Of a stretch of 34,894 nt of DNA, positions 15,341-24,469 are shown in pieces. This DNA is from a virus, in IMG/VR virus record IMGVR_UViG_3300017763_000075, positions 1 through 34,894 of that record; one strand, 5' to 3'. Numbering within the stretch: position 1 is the stretch's first letter; each line of letters begins with the position of its first letter. A program made the position numbers and the translations under genes. The notes below the pieces were generated by a model, which worked only from the letters and a program-made list of their open reading frames with translations, searched no databases and was not told where the DNA came from.

Positions 15341-17122
15341 TTACACAGTAACTGTAGGATTCGCATCGCTAAAGTTCTGAATAACAAGGTGACGCTGTGG
15401 GCGGTCAAGCATTGTTGTCCAGGTTGTTGAGCGAAGGGAATACTCCTTAATTACTGCACTCATGCGGCAACGATACGCATCCATAACCTCAGGGGATGGA
15501 TTACGACGAGTTACCGAATTAGTTCCTGCAACACCAACTCTGATGTCGGACCAGTCAAGCAACCACAAGGCACGAGAGCGTGACTTGAAGTCAGTGTTGG
15601 TTCCGTCACCTGATGGAGTTGCGGAGATAAGATCATCAAAGTACTGATCATGGAAGACAGCCAACTGCACACCAACTTCAGGGATGTCGTACTTGTTGTA
15701 ATTGAAAAGCATGATACCGTCGTGGGTAATCTTTTCATTGATAGCAACATTACGAGTTACTTCCCATCCGTATTTGGATTTGTAGTAAGCATTCATCACT
15801 GTGAAGATATTGTTCGCAGTGATACGATCAGTCATAACATCAATAACAGAGATTGAATCACCATCAGCTTCACGATTCCGTTTAAGGAAATAAAGCTGTG
15901 AGAATAAGTAATCCAGATCAAGAGCTTGACCCTGACGATCAACAATGCGATTGGAATCAGCAAGTTGAGTGTGAAGACCAAGAGCATTTGATTTGTACTC
16001 AAGAACACAATCAGAGCCGTGTGAAGCAGAACCAACACGACCACCTTCTGGGTCAGTAACCGCAGGAAGATTCATGTAAGTCTCAGGAGTCTGATTCTCA
16101 TTGATTCTTTGACCATACCATACTGAGCGCATCCATGCTTCGTCAGACAACTGAGATGCACGTTTGTTTTGCTCGGCGATTGGCTGATATACAAAGTTCT
16201 GAAGGAAAGGATTAACCTTACCGCTCATGATTGACTCAAGAGTAGCTTTGTACTGATCATCAACAATGCGAGACTCACGTGTGGTTTGTAACCAATTTAC
16301 GATGAGTTGATTCGAAAGATCGGAAGGTTGGTTGTAACACCATTCTTCATAATCGTTTACTGAATTCGCACCAGTTTGAACAACACCGACTAAGAATTGA
16401 TAAGCTTCTTTTTCACTTGCATCCAAACCATTATAACCACCAGCGGTGATATTTGGCTCAAGAGTAAGAGTGGCTTTAGTTCCGGAACCGTCAGTAGCGT
16501 CAACTGCACTTACAACCTTGTAGACTAAGTCTTTTGCTTTCTTCGTGGATACATCCCAAGAAGAAACAAGAACAGTGCTACCAGGTAAGAAGTAACGATT
16601 GATAAGCTTGATATCAGTTGACCAAGGTGAATCTCCAACATCAACAATACATTCCCAAAGTCCTGGGTGTGCACCATTTTGTCCAGCAGATGAAGAAGCT
16701 TGTCCTCCTGATCCGGCAAAGTAATTACTATTGATGTAAGAACGCTGACGGCGCTGAATGTATGGGAGAATAAGAGACTGAGTCTCTACCTTTTGCTGAT
16801 TAAGTAAAGGTTTGATATTTGTTATGCTACTGCGCAACAAAGTGGGTAGACCCTTTTCCTGTACTCCGAGGATTTTTGCTTCGGCTGCGGATGCTATTAC
16901 CCGAGCGAGGTCAATTTCCTTGTTTCCAAGGCCCTCAAATTCCGCAGGGGTCATACCCTTAATGGAGGCGTTAGTAAGTGTACAACCTGTCGATCCGTCT
17001 ACTTTTACGATCCGAGGCAGGAAGTTACCTGACCCATCAATCGCACCGGGCTCTTTGTAAAGAGTGCCGTTCGAAGACGCAGATGGCTGCGCTAATTGCG
17101 AGTTATCGAATGGATTTGCCAT
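15341..17122 (-). CDS. Major capsid protein (probable)
   Basis: A 593-residue protein encoded directly after the scaffold, the usual place of the major capsid gene, and preceded by the largest gap of the late operon. It has no enzyme or membrane motif. The N-terminus is flexible (MANPFDNSQLAQPSASSNGT). Residues about 60-130 include a long helix-rich part (NKEIDLARVIASAAEAKILG), possibly an N-arm or spine helix. The C-terminal half has P-domain-like strand/helix mix (SISVIDVMTDRITANNIFTV) and ends IQNFSDANPTVTV. It is longer than T7 (345) or P22 (430) capsid proteins, so an inserted surface domain is plausible. The ATG at 17122 lacks a clear Shine-Dalgarno. Confidence 0.7.
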   Translation of the reverse strand: MANPFDNSQLAQPSASSNGTLYKEPGAIDGSGNFLPRIVKVDGSTGCTLTNASIKGMTPAEFEGLGNKEIDLARVIASAAEAKILGVQEKGLPTLLRSSITNIKPLLNQQKVETQSLILPYIQRRQRSYINSNYFAGSGGQASSSAGQNGAHPGLWECIVDVGDSPWSTDIKLINRYFLPGSTVLVSSWDVSTKKAKDLVYKVVSAVDATDGSGTKATLTLEPNITAGGYNGLDASEKEAYQFLVGVVQTGANSVNDYEEWCYNQPSDLSNQLIVNWLQTTRESRIVDDQYKATLESIMSGKVNPFLQNFVYQPIAEQNKRASQLSDEAWMRSVWYGQRINENQTPETYMNLPAVTDPEGGRVGSASHGSDCVLEYKSNALGLHTQLADSNRIVDRQGQALDLDYLFSQLYFLKRNREADGDSISVIDVMTDRITANNIFTVMNAYYKSKYGWEVTRNVAINEKITHDGIMLFNYNKYDIPEVGVQLAVFHDQYFDDLISATPSGDGTNTDFKSRSRALWLLDWSDIRVGVAGTNSVTRRNPSPEVMDAYRCRMSAVIKEYSLRSTTWTTMLDRPQRHLVIQNFSDANPTVTV

Positions 17123-17294
17123 TTTATATATTTTGGTTTGATTGTTGTGAACTAAATTATTAGGTCAGCTTTCCTAATAATAGCGTACGAACAGCCAAAA
17201 ACGGCAAATCAGTGAAAAATTCTTACATTTTCTTCATTACCTGAATATTCAGGATTTCTTTTACTTTTTAAAATTAAGTTTTAAGACTTAAAAT
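17123..17294 (-). promoter_or_regulatory. 172-base gap upstream of the capsid gene with dyad repeats
   Basis: AT-rich non-coding gap between scaffold and capsid. It holds a perfect 14-base palindrome CCTGAATATTCAGG (17240-17253). It also holds a hairpin of 9-base arms ATTATTAGG/CCTAATAAT (17156-17181, 8-base loop), and an AT-only inverted repeat followed by T residues near 17276-17290 that may be a weak terminator. A possible promoter on the - strand is TTGCCG-19-TATTAT, with a long spacer. The gap probably sets the high capsid expression, by its own promoter or by mRNA processing. Confidence 0.45.
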
Positions 17295-18593
17295 TTAAAG
17301 ACCAAGAGCGGATAAAACAGGATTTTTTTGGCTCTGCTCAGTAGCTACTGTAGCATTGACGGTTGGCCCCTGTCTAGGTTGTGGCTTAACTGGCTTTGGT
17401 GTTGCAGTCTGTTGATTAGCAACAGGTTGCCTACCTGACTTTGTATAACCTGACTTCCTGAGCTTTGCCTCAAAAGCGTTTAACTCCTGTGCTATGTATT
17501 TCTTTGCAGACTTGTTAGCATGATCAACAACCTCTTCATGAGTAAGCGTATAAGCCCCTGCTTGGTCTTTTGGTGACATTGACTGGTATTCAGCAATGTT
17601 GACAAATTTCTTTCCATCACGATCAGGCATACTTGCCTCTAGTTGGTCAACAAATCCCGCAAGCCTTACATGATCCTTGTTTGCCGGATCGTAAGGAGTT
17701 AAACCATTAGAAATCTCATGAAAAGCAAACATAGTCTTTTGGTGCATAGTAACTATCCTGTCCACTATATCGAATTCTACAGGATTATTATCATAGGCTG
17801 CCTTTGCACCATGCGAATCTATAGTATTTCTAAGAAAGTCAGGAACCATCTCTTTAACATCCGAAATGGTTTTCTCTTTGAGTGAATCAACTTTTGGTTT
17901 TACCTGCTGTTTCTTTTGCTCTGCTTTGATTGCCTCAAGCTCTGGCTTGAGTTCATTCATTGCTTCTTCTTTGGCAAGCTTACGAGTCCTTAGCTCCACA
18001 ACACGCTCAAGGTCATCCTGAGAGAACTGTGGCTTCTTTCTTTTCAGAAAGTTTTGATACTCGTAATCAGAATCATCAAGAGCCGCATTAGGGTCTTCTT
18101 GTAGTCTTGTATCTAAGTAATCTTTCTGCTCCTTGAAAAACTGTATATACTCAGCCTTCTTACCCTTATAGTCATCGAAATTATTCTCAGCAAACTCCAC
18201 AAGCTCTAGGCGTTTCTTTTGATCAGAAGTCAGCCAATTTAGGTCTTCCTTTTCTTGTACAGGCTCCTGTACAGGTTCGGGCTCAGGTTCTGGTTCAGTT
18301 GCCTGTGGCTCAACATCCTTAAATAAAGATTTATCCAGTTTTGAGAGTGACTCCTCCTCTTGCTCAGGCTGTGGCTCCTCCTGTTTTTCCTCTACTTGAG
18401 GTTCAGGTTGCTCTTCAGAATTAGCGATATCAATGGCATCAGATAATCCGTAGACACCTAATTCCTCTTCCTGTGATTGCTCCTGTGGCTCTTGCTGTTC
18501 CTGTTGTGGCTCCTCTGTATCTACTTTTTCAAATAGTGCAGACATTAAAGAGGAACCTACATTTTCGTTCTGTTCGGTTTGTTCTTCGCTCAT
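17295..18593 (-). CDS. Scaffolding protein
   Basis: A 432-residue, highly charged protein without aromatic core clusters. Residues about 1-120 are dominated by Glu, Gln and Pro (EEPQQEQQEPQEQSQEEELG). Residues about 120-260 are predicted long helix or coiled coil (ELRTRKLAKEEAMNELKPEL). The C-terminal 50 residues are basic and Pro/Gln-rich, as in scaffold C-termini that dock on the capsid protein. The order portal - scaffold - capsid is the standard tailed-phage arrangement. It would guide shell assembly and then leave the head. It starts 2 bases after the portal stop. Confidence 0.8.
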   Translation of the reverse strand: MSEEQTEQNENVGSSLMSALFEKVDTEEPQQEQQEPQEQSQEEELGVYGLSDAIDIANSEEQPEPQVEEKQEEPQPEQEEESLSKLDKSLFKDVEPQATEPEPEPEPVQEPVQEKEDLNWLTSDQKKRLELVEFAENNFDDYKGKKAEYIQFFKEQKDYLDTRLQEDPNAALDDSDYEYQNFLKRKKPQFSQDDLERVVELRTRKLAKEEAMNELKPELEAIKAEQKKQQVKPKVDSLKEKTISDVKEMVPDFLRNTIDSHGAKAAYDNNPVEFDIVDRIVTMHQKTMFAFHEISNGLTPYDPANKDHVRLAGFVDQLEASMPDRDGKKFVNIAEYQSMSPKDQAGAYTLTHEEVVDHANKSAKKYIAQELNAFEAKLRKSGYTKSGRQPVANQQTATPKPVKPQPRQGPTVNATVATEQSQKNPVLSALGL

Positions 18594-18595
18594 AG

Positions 18596-20902
18596 TTATC
18601 TAGGTGGTGGTTGTGCTCCTGCCACTTCTTGAGGTGGCATTCCTGGTTGAAATTGTCCCTGTTGGGGTCTCTGCACTTGCTGTGGTGGCTGTTGCGGTTG
18701 TGCTTGCTGTGCCAAAGCACCCTTGATGGACTGAACCTCCTGATTCATGCCTTGGATGATTTGTGTAATCTGAGGCACTGTCTGTTTGAGTTGCTCAACA
18801 AACTGAGCATTTGCAAGTGACATATCTTCTTGTGTGTCAGTTTCCACATTTAGGTCGTAAGCTGCACCTGAAAGTCGGAAGATTTCATTCATTATCTCCA
18901 ACACTTTCTCTGTGCCAACTGCTTGCATGATTGGCTGAACTGATCCCACCTGTTGTAATAGTCCTGCTAAAGTTTGTGCTGATTGTGTATTCACTGCCCT
19001 CTCTGCTCCATCACGAGAAGAGAAGTTATACTCATGTAGGAGTATATCGGGCGTTCCTATCACTGTCCTCTTTGCTTGTGGGTTCAGGTAGTCAGAACTC
19101 GCTCCATATGGTGCTTCTTGGAATCCTGCGTTCTTTACTATGTCCTTAGTGTATCTCCCTTGAACGGGAACCTTAAACTCCTCATCACTGCAAGAAACTA
19201 AATGCTCAAACAGCATCTTCTTTGCTCCCGCACGAAGCTCATCAATACCTTCTGATATGAATGAATAAATTGCCTGTGTAGTTGTTGCTATCTCTGTTAC
19301 CTCTGTAGCGGATATCTCACGAGGAGCAGGTTGCCCCAGTTCCTGTGGCGATAGAATGAGCAGTCTTTCTACTAAGTTGAGTAGCTGTGTAGTAGACTGA
19401 ATTGCCTGATTCACGGATGCTTGCATTTCACTCTGCACCTCTACAACTGATACGAAATCTTTAGCATTTAGACCAAGGTCTGCCATCTTGGCACCTGAGT
19501 AAAATAATGCATGGGGCTTTGTGTACATTGTACCCTCTGCCATGGCATCCTGTATGTATGCTTTTACATCATCATCCAATGCATCCTGATCAATAGCGAA
19601 GATTTTCATCATGCTAATTTTCATATCATGAAGCATTTTATTCATGATATTATTCATCTGATCTTGGAATGGCATAAGTTCATGAGCCACTGATATGTTT
19701 ACCATCCTAGCATCATTCTGATTTAATCCACCATATATAGCAGGAATACTAGGAAGGAACTCTGCATGTAATACAGTATTATCACTAGCTACTACCATCT
19801 TCATCCATACATCATGCGGATAATCACCAATACCCTCTTCTGCCGGATTTATTCTGCAAAAGTAATGCGAAAGAAATATTCCTTTATCCTCATCTTCAGA
19901 GCCGTAAACGCCAGTGTTTGCAGTTCTGTCATTTTGCATAGCAAACTCCGACTTTCTTGTCGGAAAACGCATACTTTCAGGATCTAAATAGTAGCTGAAG
20001 AATTCTTTATAAGAATCATATGCTCCGAATAAATTAGTATTAAATGAAATGTCTTCAGTATTCCAGTAACCTGGATTATCGCAGATATCTCCATATTTTA
20101 ATACATCCCAATAACCAACCCAATCAGGACCATTGTCAGTATTTATATCCGCAAGAGGTTTTGATTGGTCATGCATAATTCTAGTGGGATGCGGTTTTAC
20201 GAAATCTACACCCTCCCTACATACATAACTTTCAATACCTTCCGGTTTCATTTTATTCTGCTTCCAAGTAGTTGCTCTTGTCCAAGCACTCTCAGGAAAC
20301 ATTAAAACAAAACCATACATAAACATATCTCTAATTCCCTGCCCGAAAAGATGCCTGTAATTAAACTGGTCACACATCATTTCTACCCTCTGAGAAAGCA
20401 CATCCGCTCTTAATTTATCCTCAGCAGATGTTCCACGAGGTTCATATTTAAAATACGGGAAAAGATTGGAGAATCTTGATACTTGTGCCGCTACTCTCCT
20501 TGTAACATATGAACGAATAATATTAACAGAAACTTCGTATAATCTCAGAAGGTTTATACTCTTCAATGCTCCCTCTTCATTATATTCACAAAACTGTTCT
20601 GCAGTACCCATACCCTCTAGGCATTCAGCAGTATCCTCAATAGATATTTTACCTTGTGCGTACTGTAATAACGGTATGGTAGATTTATTGATTGGTAGAC
20701 TATCCCAAGCCAAGTCTACTGACATAAATAAGTTACTATTCTTGGCAGAGTGAAATATACCCTGACGCACCCTAGATTCTATATAATCTTCGAACTTTGC
20801 TCGTATCCTAAAGTTGTCAGTAGACTCATCTTTTTCAGTGAAAATCTCACGAAGTCTATCGTGTGTGCATCCGTACTTTTTAAGTATTTCTAAGTCTACC
20901 AT
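18596..20902 (-). CDS. Portal protein (P22-size)
   Basis: A 768-residue protein at the portal position between terminase and scaffold. Length fits P22-type portals (725) better than T7 (about 540). Residues about 420-560 contain the helix-rich core (MVNISVAHELMPFQDQMNNI, then NQAIQSTTQLLNLVERLLIL). The last about 60 residues are Gln/Pro-rich (AQQAQPQQPPQQVQRPQQGQ) and presumably disordered or barrel-like, inside the head. The portal ring is the DNA gate at the head vertex, binding terminase and later the adaptor. It overlaps the 106-residue HTH gene by 23 bases. Confidence 0.8.
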   Translation of the reverse strand: MVDLEILKKYGCTHDRLREIFTEKDESTDNFRIRAKFEDYIESRVRQGIFHSAKNSNLFMSVDLAWDSLPINKSTIPLLQYAQGKISIEDTAECLEGMGTAEQFCEYNEEGALKSINLLRLYEVSVNIIRSYVTRRVAAQVSRFSNLFPYFKYEPRGTSAEDKLRADVLSQRVEMMCDQFNYRHLFGQGIRDMFMYGFVLMFPESAWTRATTWKQNKMKPEGIESYVCREGVDFVKPHPTRIMHDQSKPLADINTDNGPDWVGYWDVLKYGDICDNPGYWNTEDISFNTNLFGAYDSYKEFFSYYLDPESMRFPTRKSEFAMQNDRTANTGVYGSEDEDKGIFLSHYFCRINPAEEGIGDYPHDVWMKMVVASDNTVLHAEFLPSIPAIYGGLNQNDARMVNISVAHELMPFQDQMNNIMNKMLHDMKISMMKIFAIDQDALDDDVKAYIQDAMAEGTMYTKPHALFYSGAKMADLGLNAKDFVSVVEVQSEMQASVNQAIQSTTQLLNLVERLLILSPQELGQPAPREISATEVTEIATTTQAIYSFISEGIDELRAGAKKMLFEHLVSCSDEEFKVPVQGRYTKDIVKNAGFQEAPYGASSDYLNPQAKRTVIGTPDILLHEYNFSSRDGAERAVNTQSAQTLAGLLQQVGSVQPIMQAVGTEKVLEIMNEIFRLSGAAYDLNVETDTQEDMSLANAQFVEQLKQTVPQITQIIQGMNQEVQSIKGALAQQAQPQQPPQQVQRPQQGQFQPGMPPQEVAGAQPPPR

Positions 20903-21200
20903 TTTTTAGTGCTCCTGATAATACATTTGGAATGGTGTCATCGACATAGTCTCCAATCACTTGATTTTCCAAAATTGTTAAAAGGATACATGCTGGCATA
21001 GATATCCCTCTTCTTGCTAGTTGTCTGAAAAAAGTATCCTCGTTTATTCCAAGGAGTGCCGCTAATTCTTGCTCCGTAATTCGTAGAAAACCACACAGTC
21101 TTTTTATTCTTCTCTCGTTCCATTTATCCTGTAGGTCTAATCTCTTGTAATGCACCTCGATTGCTGTCGCAGAAGGTGCTCTTACAGACTCCTTAGCCAT
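20880..21200 (-). CDS. Small helix-turn-helix protein between terminase and portal
   Basis: A 106-residue protein beginning MAKESVRAPSATAIEVHYKR (ATG at 21200; a TTG one codon earlier is less likely). Residues about 33-85 (LCGFLRITEQELAALLGINE followed by DTFFRQLARRGISM) form a Cro/CI-type helix-turn-helix: 'T-x-x-E-L-A-x-L-L-G-I-x-x-x-x-F'. Packaging modules do not usually hold such a gene here. It may regulate late expression, or act as a packaging accessory by binding DNA. It overlaps the preceding acidic gene by 8 bases and the portal gene by 23, so it is translated with the late set. Confidence 0.6.
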   Translation of the reverse strand: MAKESVRAPSATAIEVHYKRLDLQDKWNERRIKRLCGFLRITEQELAALLGINEDTFFRQLARRGISMPACILLTILENQVIGDYVDDTIPNVLSGALKNGRLRNT

Positions 21201-21480
21201 CAATCATGCTACGCAATACGCCACCGGGTATTTCAGATTCAGGCTCGAGGTCATCTTCTTCCATGTCCATCTCATTAGCGTTATTCTGATCATCTACATC
21301 TGATGACATTCGGCGCACTTCCTCAACAGGCATTCGTACTGTTCCTGCTATTCTGTTTGCTGATTTCTCAGAAATTAAAATTTGAAGAGTTACCTCTACA
21401 GTTTGCCCCTCACTAACATTTGAGAACGCATTCTGAGTGGCATCATCATCGGTAGTATCCAAAAGTAATGTGTTTGCCAT
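21193..21480 (-). CDS. Small acidic protein between terminase and portal
   Basis: A 95-residue protein beginning MANTLLLDTTDDDATQNAFS. Residues about 24-55 could form a small beta/alpha domain (GQTVEVTLQILISEKSANRI, then AGTVRMPVEEVRRM). The C-terminal 40 residues are strongly acidic (DDQNNANEMDMEEDDLEPES). Such acidic tails can mimic DNA or contact basic partners; the partner is unknown. It follows the large terminase after 30 bases and overlaps the HTH gene by 8, so the two may be functionally linked. Confidence 0.55.
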   Translation of the reverse strand: MANTLLLDTTDDDATQNAFSNVSEGQTVEVTLQILISEKSANRIAGTVRMPVEEVRRMSSDVDDQNNANEMDMEEDDLEPESEIPGGVLRSMIDG

Positions 21481-21510
21481 ATATCAAATCTAATATTTTA
21501 GGTCATAAAA

Positions 21511-23043
21511 TCAAGCATTGATTTCTATAATTTCAGTCTTACTTCCAACACTTGAAAATGCACCTGGTCCTGCATCGTAATAAATTATCGGATATGTCAT
21601 AGCATCATGGGCGTGAACATAGATGCTTCTTCTTGGTTTAAATCCAATATTTGGATCGTAGGTTTTCTTTGACTGCTCTGAAACCAAATTGAAGAACATT
21701 TTTTTAAGATGAGCACATGAGCCGGAAAGTATAAACTCTTCGTTCTGTAGTTTTGCTACCAAAAGTCTCACCCTAGCCTCAACTGAACCACTAAACTTAG
21801 GTGCTGCTTTCAGCCTTATAGGGTCAAGTCCCTCGAAATGCTCAACCCTACTTTGGGAGATATGCTCAATATCCTTAACATCATAACTACCTGTTTTTGC
21901 ACGAAATTGATTAAATGCAGAGTTATCTGAAATATGAATAAAGTTAAATTCATGGTCGCACTCCCTGTTCCAGAACATCATTTTTCTCATCACTTCAGGA
22001 ACAAGCACAGTATAAGGAATGTGTTTGTTTACATGTACGATTTCATCAAAAACCAACCATGTAGTCTTACCCTTCATTATTATATTCTGCATGAAGATTA
22101 TAGCATTATTGACAGAACCTGGGTCCCATCCGCAAATAATCGGATAATGTATGGATGGTAATAGTCTTTGCTTCTCACTGCCCATAATATGGACACCTTC
22201 TATAAAATAGGGCTTATAAATTGCATCACCAGCAGGTCTATCTATCCATTCACCACGAACCATCCGTGCTTCCTCAATCGGATCAGATGATACCGCCTCC
22301 ATAATTCGGTCATAATAACCAGGAGGTAGATGCTTTAGATTATCCTCTATTTTAAGATGACGCACAAAATAGTCATCATTGTACTTACCCTTACTCAGGG
22401 GCTTCTCAAAAAACCTCTTATACACCCAATGAGATGGCCCATCAGGGTTGCAAGCTGCAGTATATTGCATGGGGGAATCAATACCGGGTCTTCTACCTAA
22501 CTGCTGAACCACTGCATCGAAATAGTCAGGTGTATCCAAGTTGGTCAACTCGTCTACGAATACATAGCTTGGCTCAAAACCTTTTATCCTGTCCTTAATA
22601 AATGCACCATATGGCACTGAGATAAGTACCACACGACTAGTTCCCCCGAACCTATTAGTGACATCTATATATAGATTCTTTTGGGAGTCCTGCCTTTCTC
22701 CCGTTGCCTTCATGCCTATACCATCCTCCCATAAGGGGATAATCTCAGTCTGTAGCTTATGCCAAACTCCACCCATTGTTGCCTGTGAGCGTATACCGAC
22801 TATTAAAACCGCTAGTGCATTAAAGTTTTCCCACAGGTGGCGAACTAGTTTATGCCCGCCAAGTATGTAAGTTTTTCCCGTACCACGCTCTCCGTAGCCA
22901 AGAATATACAGAGCCGAACTATCAAACATCTCCTGTTGCGTGGGCGTAAGGTCAGGAGTCCACGGAGGGGTATCATCCGTTTTATCCTCATTTACTGCCT
23001 GACCTAACCTTTCAGCCAGTAAATCCTTATCAAGTTTGCCCAT
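21511..23043 (-). CDS. terL: Terminase large subunit
   Basis: A 510-residue packaging motor. The ATPase domain has Walker A GERGTGKT at about 51-58 and Walker B YVFVDEL with catalytic Glu at about 160-166. Motif III-like TAACNPDGPSH lies at about 195-205. The nuclease domain starts at GWDPGSVNNAIIF (first acidic residue about 307), continues with a second acidic site in HISDNSAFNQF, and ends with YVHAHDAMTYPIIYYD. The two domains cleave concatemers and pump DNA through the portal using ATP. A reasonable Shine-Dalgarno (GAGGAAG) precedes the ATG at 23043. It overlaps the small-subunit candidate by 14 bases. Confidence 0.92.
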   Translation of the reverse strand: MGKLDKDLLAERLGQAVNEDKTDDTPPWTPDLTPTQQEMFDSSALYILGYGERGTGKTYILGGHKLVRHLWENFNALAVLIVGIRSQATMGGVWHKLQTEIIPLWEDGIGMKATGERQDSQKNLYIDVTNRFGGTSRVVLISVPYGAFIKDRIKGFEPSYVFVDELTNLDTPDYFDAVVQQLGRRPGIDSPMQYTAACNPDGPSHWVYKRFFEKPLSKGKYNDDYFVRHLKIEDNLKHLPPGYYDRIMEAVSSDPIEEARMVRGEWIDRPAGDAIYKPYFIEGVHIMGSEKQRLLPSIHYPIICGWDPGSVNNAIIFMQNIIMKGKTTWLVFDEIVHVNKHIPYTVLVPEVMRKMMFWNRECDHEFNFIHISDNSAFNQFRAKTGSYDVKDIEHISQSRVEHFEGLDPIRLKAAPKFSGSVEARVRLLVAKLQNEEFILSGSCAHLKKMFFNLVSEQSKKTYDPNIGFKPRRSIYVHAHDAMTYPIIYYDAGPGAFSSVGSKTEIIEINA

Positions 23044-23695
23044 CTACTTCCTCTTTCAGCTTCTGCAAATTCTTTAAAGGTTGGAAACCTGCCTTCTTTT
23101 TAGACTTAGATTGCTCCTCGTTATGCATCTTCAGCATTATGTTAATTCCGGAAAGCGAACGATCGTATCCCTTGCCTATCTCTGATGATATCTGAGCAAG
23201 GCACTTGATATACTGTATTTTCATCTCAGGATCCATTTCCGCAGTATCCAAGTCCTTCTTTAAGTCCTGAGACACCTCAAATAACTGCATATTCTGCTGA
23301 ATATTCAAACTAAGGTAACCCTTTAGTGCCTCCACCATCAATAGACCAGTATGCTTCTCGAATTTCTCAAAAGCTTTTATGGAATCTATTGTTTCGTCTG
23401 TTAGACCAAGCCTTTTAAGACCCTTCAGGTACTCACCCTGTGGTTTAATAGCTGCTATCACTTCTGACTCAGTTGGCTCATCCTCATGCCTTGTGAGAAG
23501 CTCAACAGGCTTAGGGGTAACGCCCCCGACTTTACCAGGTGTATACAACGCACTCAGTTTATCTGATTTTCCGATAATCCGATTTAAGTGGTTAGGGGTA
23601 ACTCCTAGCATTTCTGCTGCTTCAGGCTTAGACTGATTGGCTTTTTTCATAGCCGCACCAACCTCTTCGTCGCTTATTGCTCTTTCTCTTGGCAT
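23030..23695 (-). CDS. Terminase small subunit-like DNA-binding protein
   Basis: A 221-residue protein directly upstream of the large terminase, overlapping it by 14 bases. Residues about 7-45 (ISDEEVGAAMKKANQSKPEA followed by AEMLGVTPNHLNRII) form a helix-turn-helix. The middle is a long helical part (DSIKAFEKFEKHTGLLMVEA to QLFEVSQDLKKDLDT), as in the oligomerisation core of small terminases. The C-terminus is basic (NEEQSKSKKKAGFQPLKNLQ). These features fit the recognition subunit that binds the pac or cos site and hands DNA to the motor. Position and domain layout support the call; no alignment was made. Confidence 0.7.
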   Translation of the reverse strand: MPRERAISDEEVGAAMKKANQSKPEAAEMLGVTPNHLNRIIGKSDKLSALYTPGKVGGVTPKPVELLTRHEDEPTESEVIAAIKPQGEYLKGLKRLGLTDETIDSIKAFEKFEKHTGLLMVEALKGYLSLNIQQNMQLFEVSQDLKKDLDTAEMDPEMKIQYIKCLAQISSEIGKGYDRSLSGINIMLKMHNEEQSKSKKKAGFQPLKNLQKLKEEVDGQT

Positions 23696-24048
23696 TTCTC
23701 TTTATACAGCTTGATTAATGGAAGGAATGTTGTCTCCCAATGAGGATGGTTCTGTAGAAATGTAAACTGAGGGTTTGAGCGCATATATGCCCCTGCCCTG
23801 TTCCTATCATCTGCGGATAAAGGATCAAATCTACACCCCTTGCAGAACTTCTGTGCAGTGCCTATAGCAATACTATCCCATGTTAATGAGTTAGATACCG
23901 CTCGCACTTCTAGGGTGGTCAGACCTTCACTCTGTATAGCTACTTCCTGATCTGATAATGCCCTAACTGCTTTCCCTCTTGCCTTTTGTCTCGCCAAACA
24001 CCGCACCAATGGTGGTGGAAATTGTTCAAGTTTTCTCCATATCTTCAT
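23674..24048 (-). CDS. Unknown protein at the start of the packaging module
   Basis: A 124-residue protein with basic N-terminus (MKIWRKLEQFPPPLVRCLAR). Residues about 30-60 (RALSDQEVAIQSEGLTTLEV followed by RAVSNSLTWDSI) have helix-turn-helix character. The C-terminal half holds FCKGCRFDPLSADDRNRAGA and aromatic residues (FTFLQNHPHWETTF). The spacing 'L-S-D-x-E-V-A...L-T...V-R-x-x-S-x-x-x-x-W' suggests a DNA-binding fold. It overlaps the small terminase by 22 bases. I recall similar proteins beside terminases in other phages but cannot name the family. A packaging or late regulatory function is possible. Confidence 0.6.
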   Translation of the reverse strand: MKIWRKLEQFPPPLVRCLARQKARGKAVRALSDQEVAIQSEGLTTLEVRAVSNSLTWDSIAIGTAQKFCKGCRFDPLSADDRNRAGAYMRSNPQFTFLQNHPHWETTFLPLIKLYKEKCQEKEQ

Positions 24049-24238
24049 CTTTCTTGTACGCCCAATCTATGATCTTTTTGTATATGCCTCTCATTTCCTT
24101 GTTGCCTGGTGTCACGGATGCCACAACCATCCTTTGTTTACGACCCGCTTTTTTACCTAGAATTATGTACTCATCGAAGAATTCACTCAATGTTCCATCT
24201 ACTGCTTCCTGCAGGACTTCGCTGTCGTTCTTTTGCAT
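24026..24238 (-). CDS. First gene of the leftward late operon, unknown
   Basis: A 70-residue protein starting MQKNDSEVLQEAVDGTLSEF, with a basic, possibly helical second half (LGKKAGRKQRMVVASVTPGN then KEMRGIYKKIIDWAYKKDED). It has no membrane segment and no zinc motif. It overlaps the next gene by 23 bases. Upstream lies the attP region; any late promoter must be there, overlapping the left pair of TGTCACC repeats. No Shine-Dalgarno is visible. Position as the first late gene makes a regulator or packaging accessory plausible. Function unknown. Confidence 0.5.
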   Translation of the reverse strand: MQKNDSEVLQEAVDGTLSEFFDEYIILGKKAGRKQRMVVASVTPGNKEMRGIYKKIIDWAYKKDEDMEKT

Positions 24239-24279
24239 ATTAAAAGCTAAAACAATTTTTCCTGAGAAATCAAGTCTAT

Positions 24280-24299
24280 GTCACCAATTGTCACCAATA
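24280..24299 (+). repeat. Left pair of TGTCACC repeats (candidate integrase arm sites)
   Basis: Two perfect adjacent copies of TGTCACCAAT (24280-24289, 24290-24299), 10 bases apart. The same TGTCACC core recurs in two more pairs on the other side of the tRNA-like core. Direct repeats flanking the core are typical of the arm-type binding sites of phage tyrosine integrases. They may also act as operators for the leftward operon. Confidence 0.6.
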
Positions 24300-24337
24300 A
24301 CTCGGAATCCCTTTGTTTATAAGGGGTAAGTATATGC

Positions 24338-24382
<45 letters not shown>

Positions 24383-24385
24383 CCA

Positions 24386-24434
24386 AAAAAAACACTCTTG
24401 ACCACTCTATAACAGGGAGGCAGAGTGTTTTTTT
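24386..24434 (+). terminator. Hairpin terminator following the tRNA-like core
   Basis: AAAAAAACACTCT (24386-24398) pairs perfectly with AGAGTGTTTTTTT (24422-24434), a 13-base stem with a 23-base loop, ending in a run of seven T. It works in either direction. It starts 4 bases after the tRNA CCA, so after integration it could terminate the restored tRNA transcript and shield the prophage from read-through. Confidence 0.75.
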
Positions 24435-24469
24435 ATGTTCGAAAGTGGTCATCGGTTATACGGAAAATT

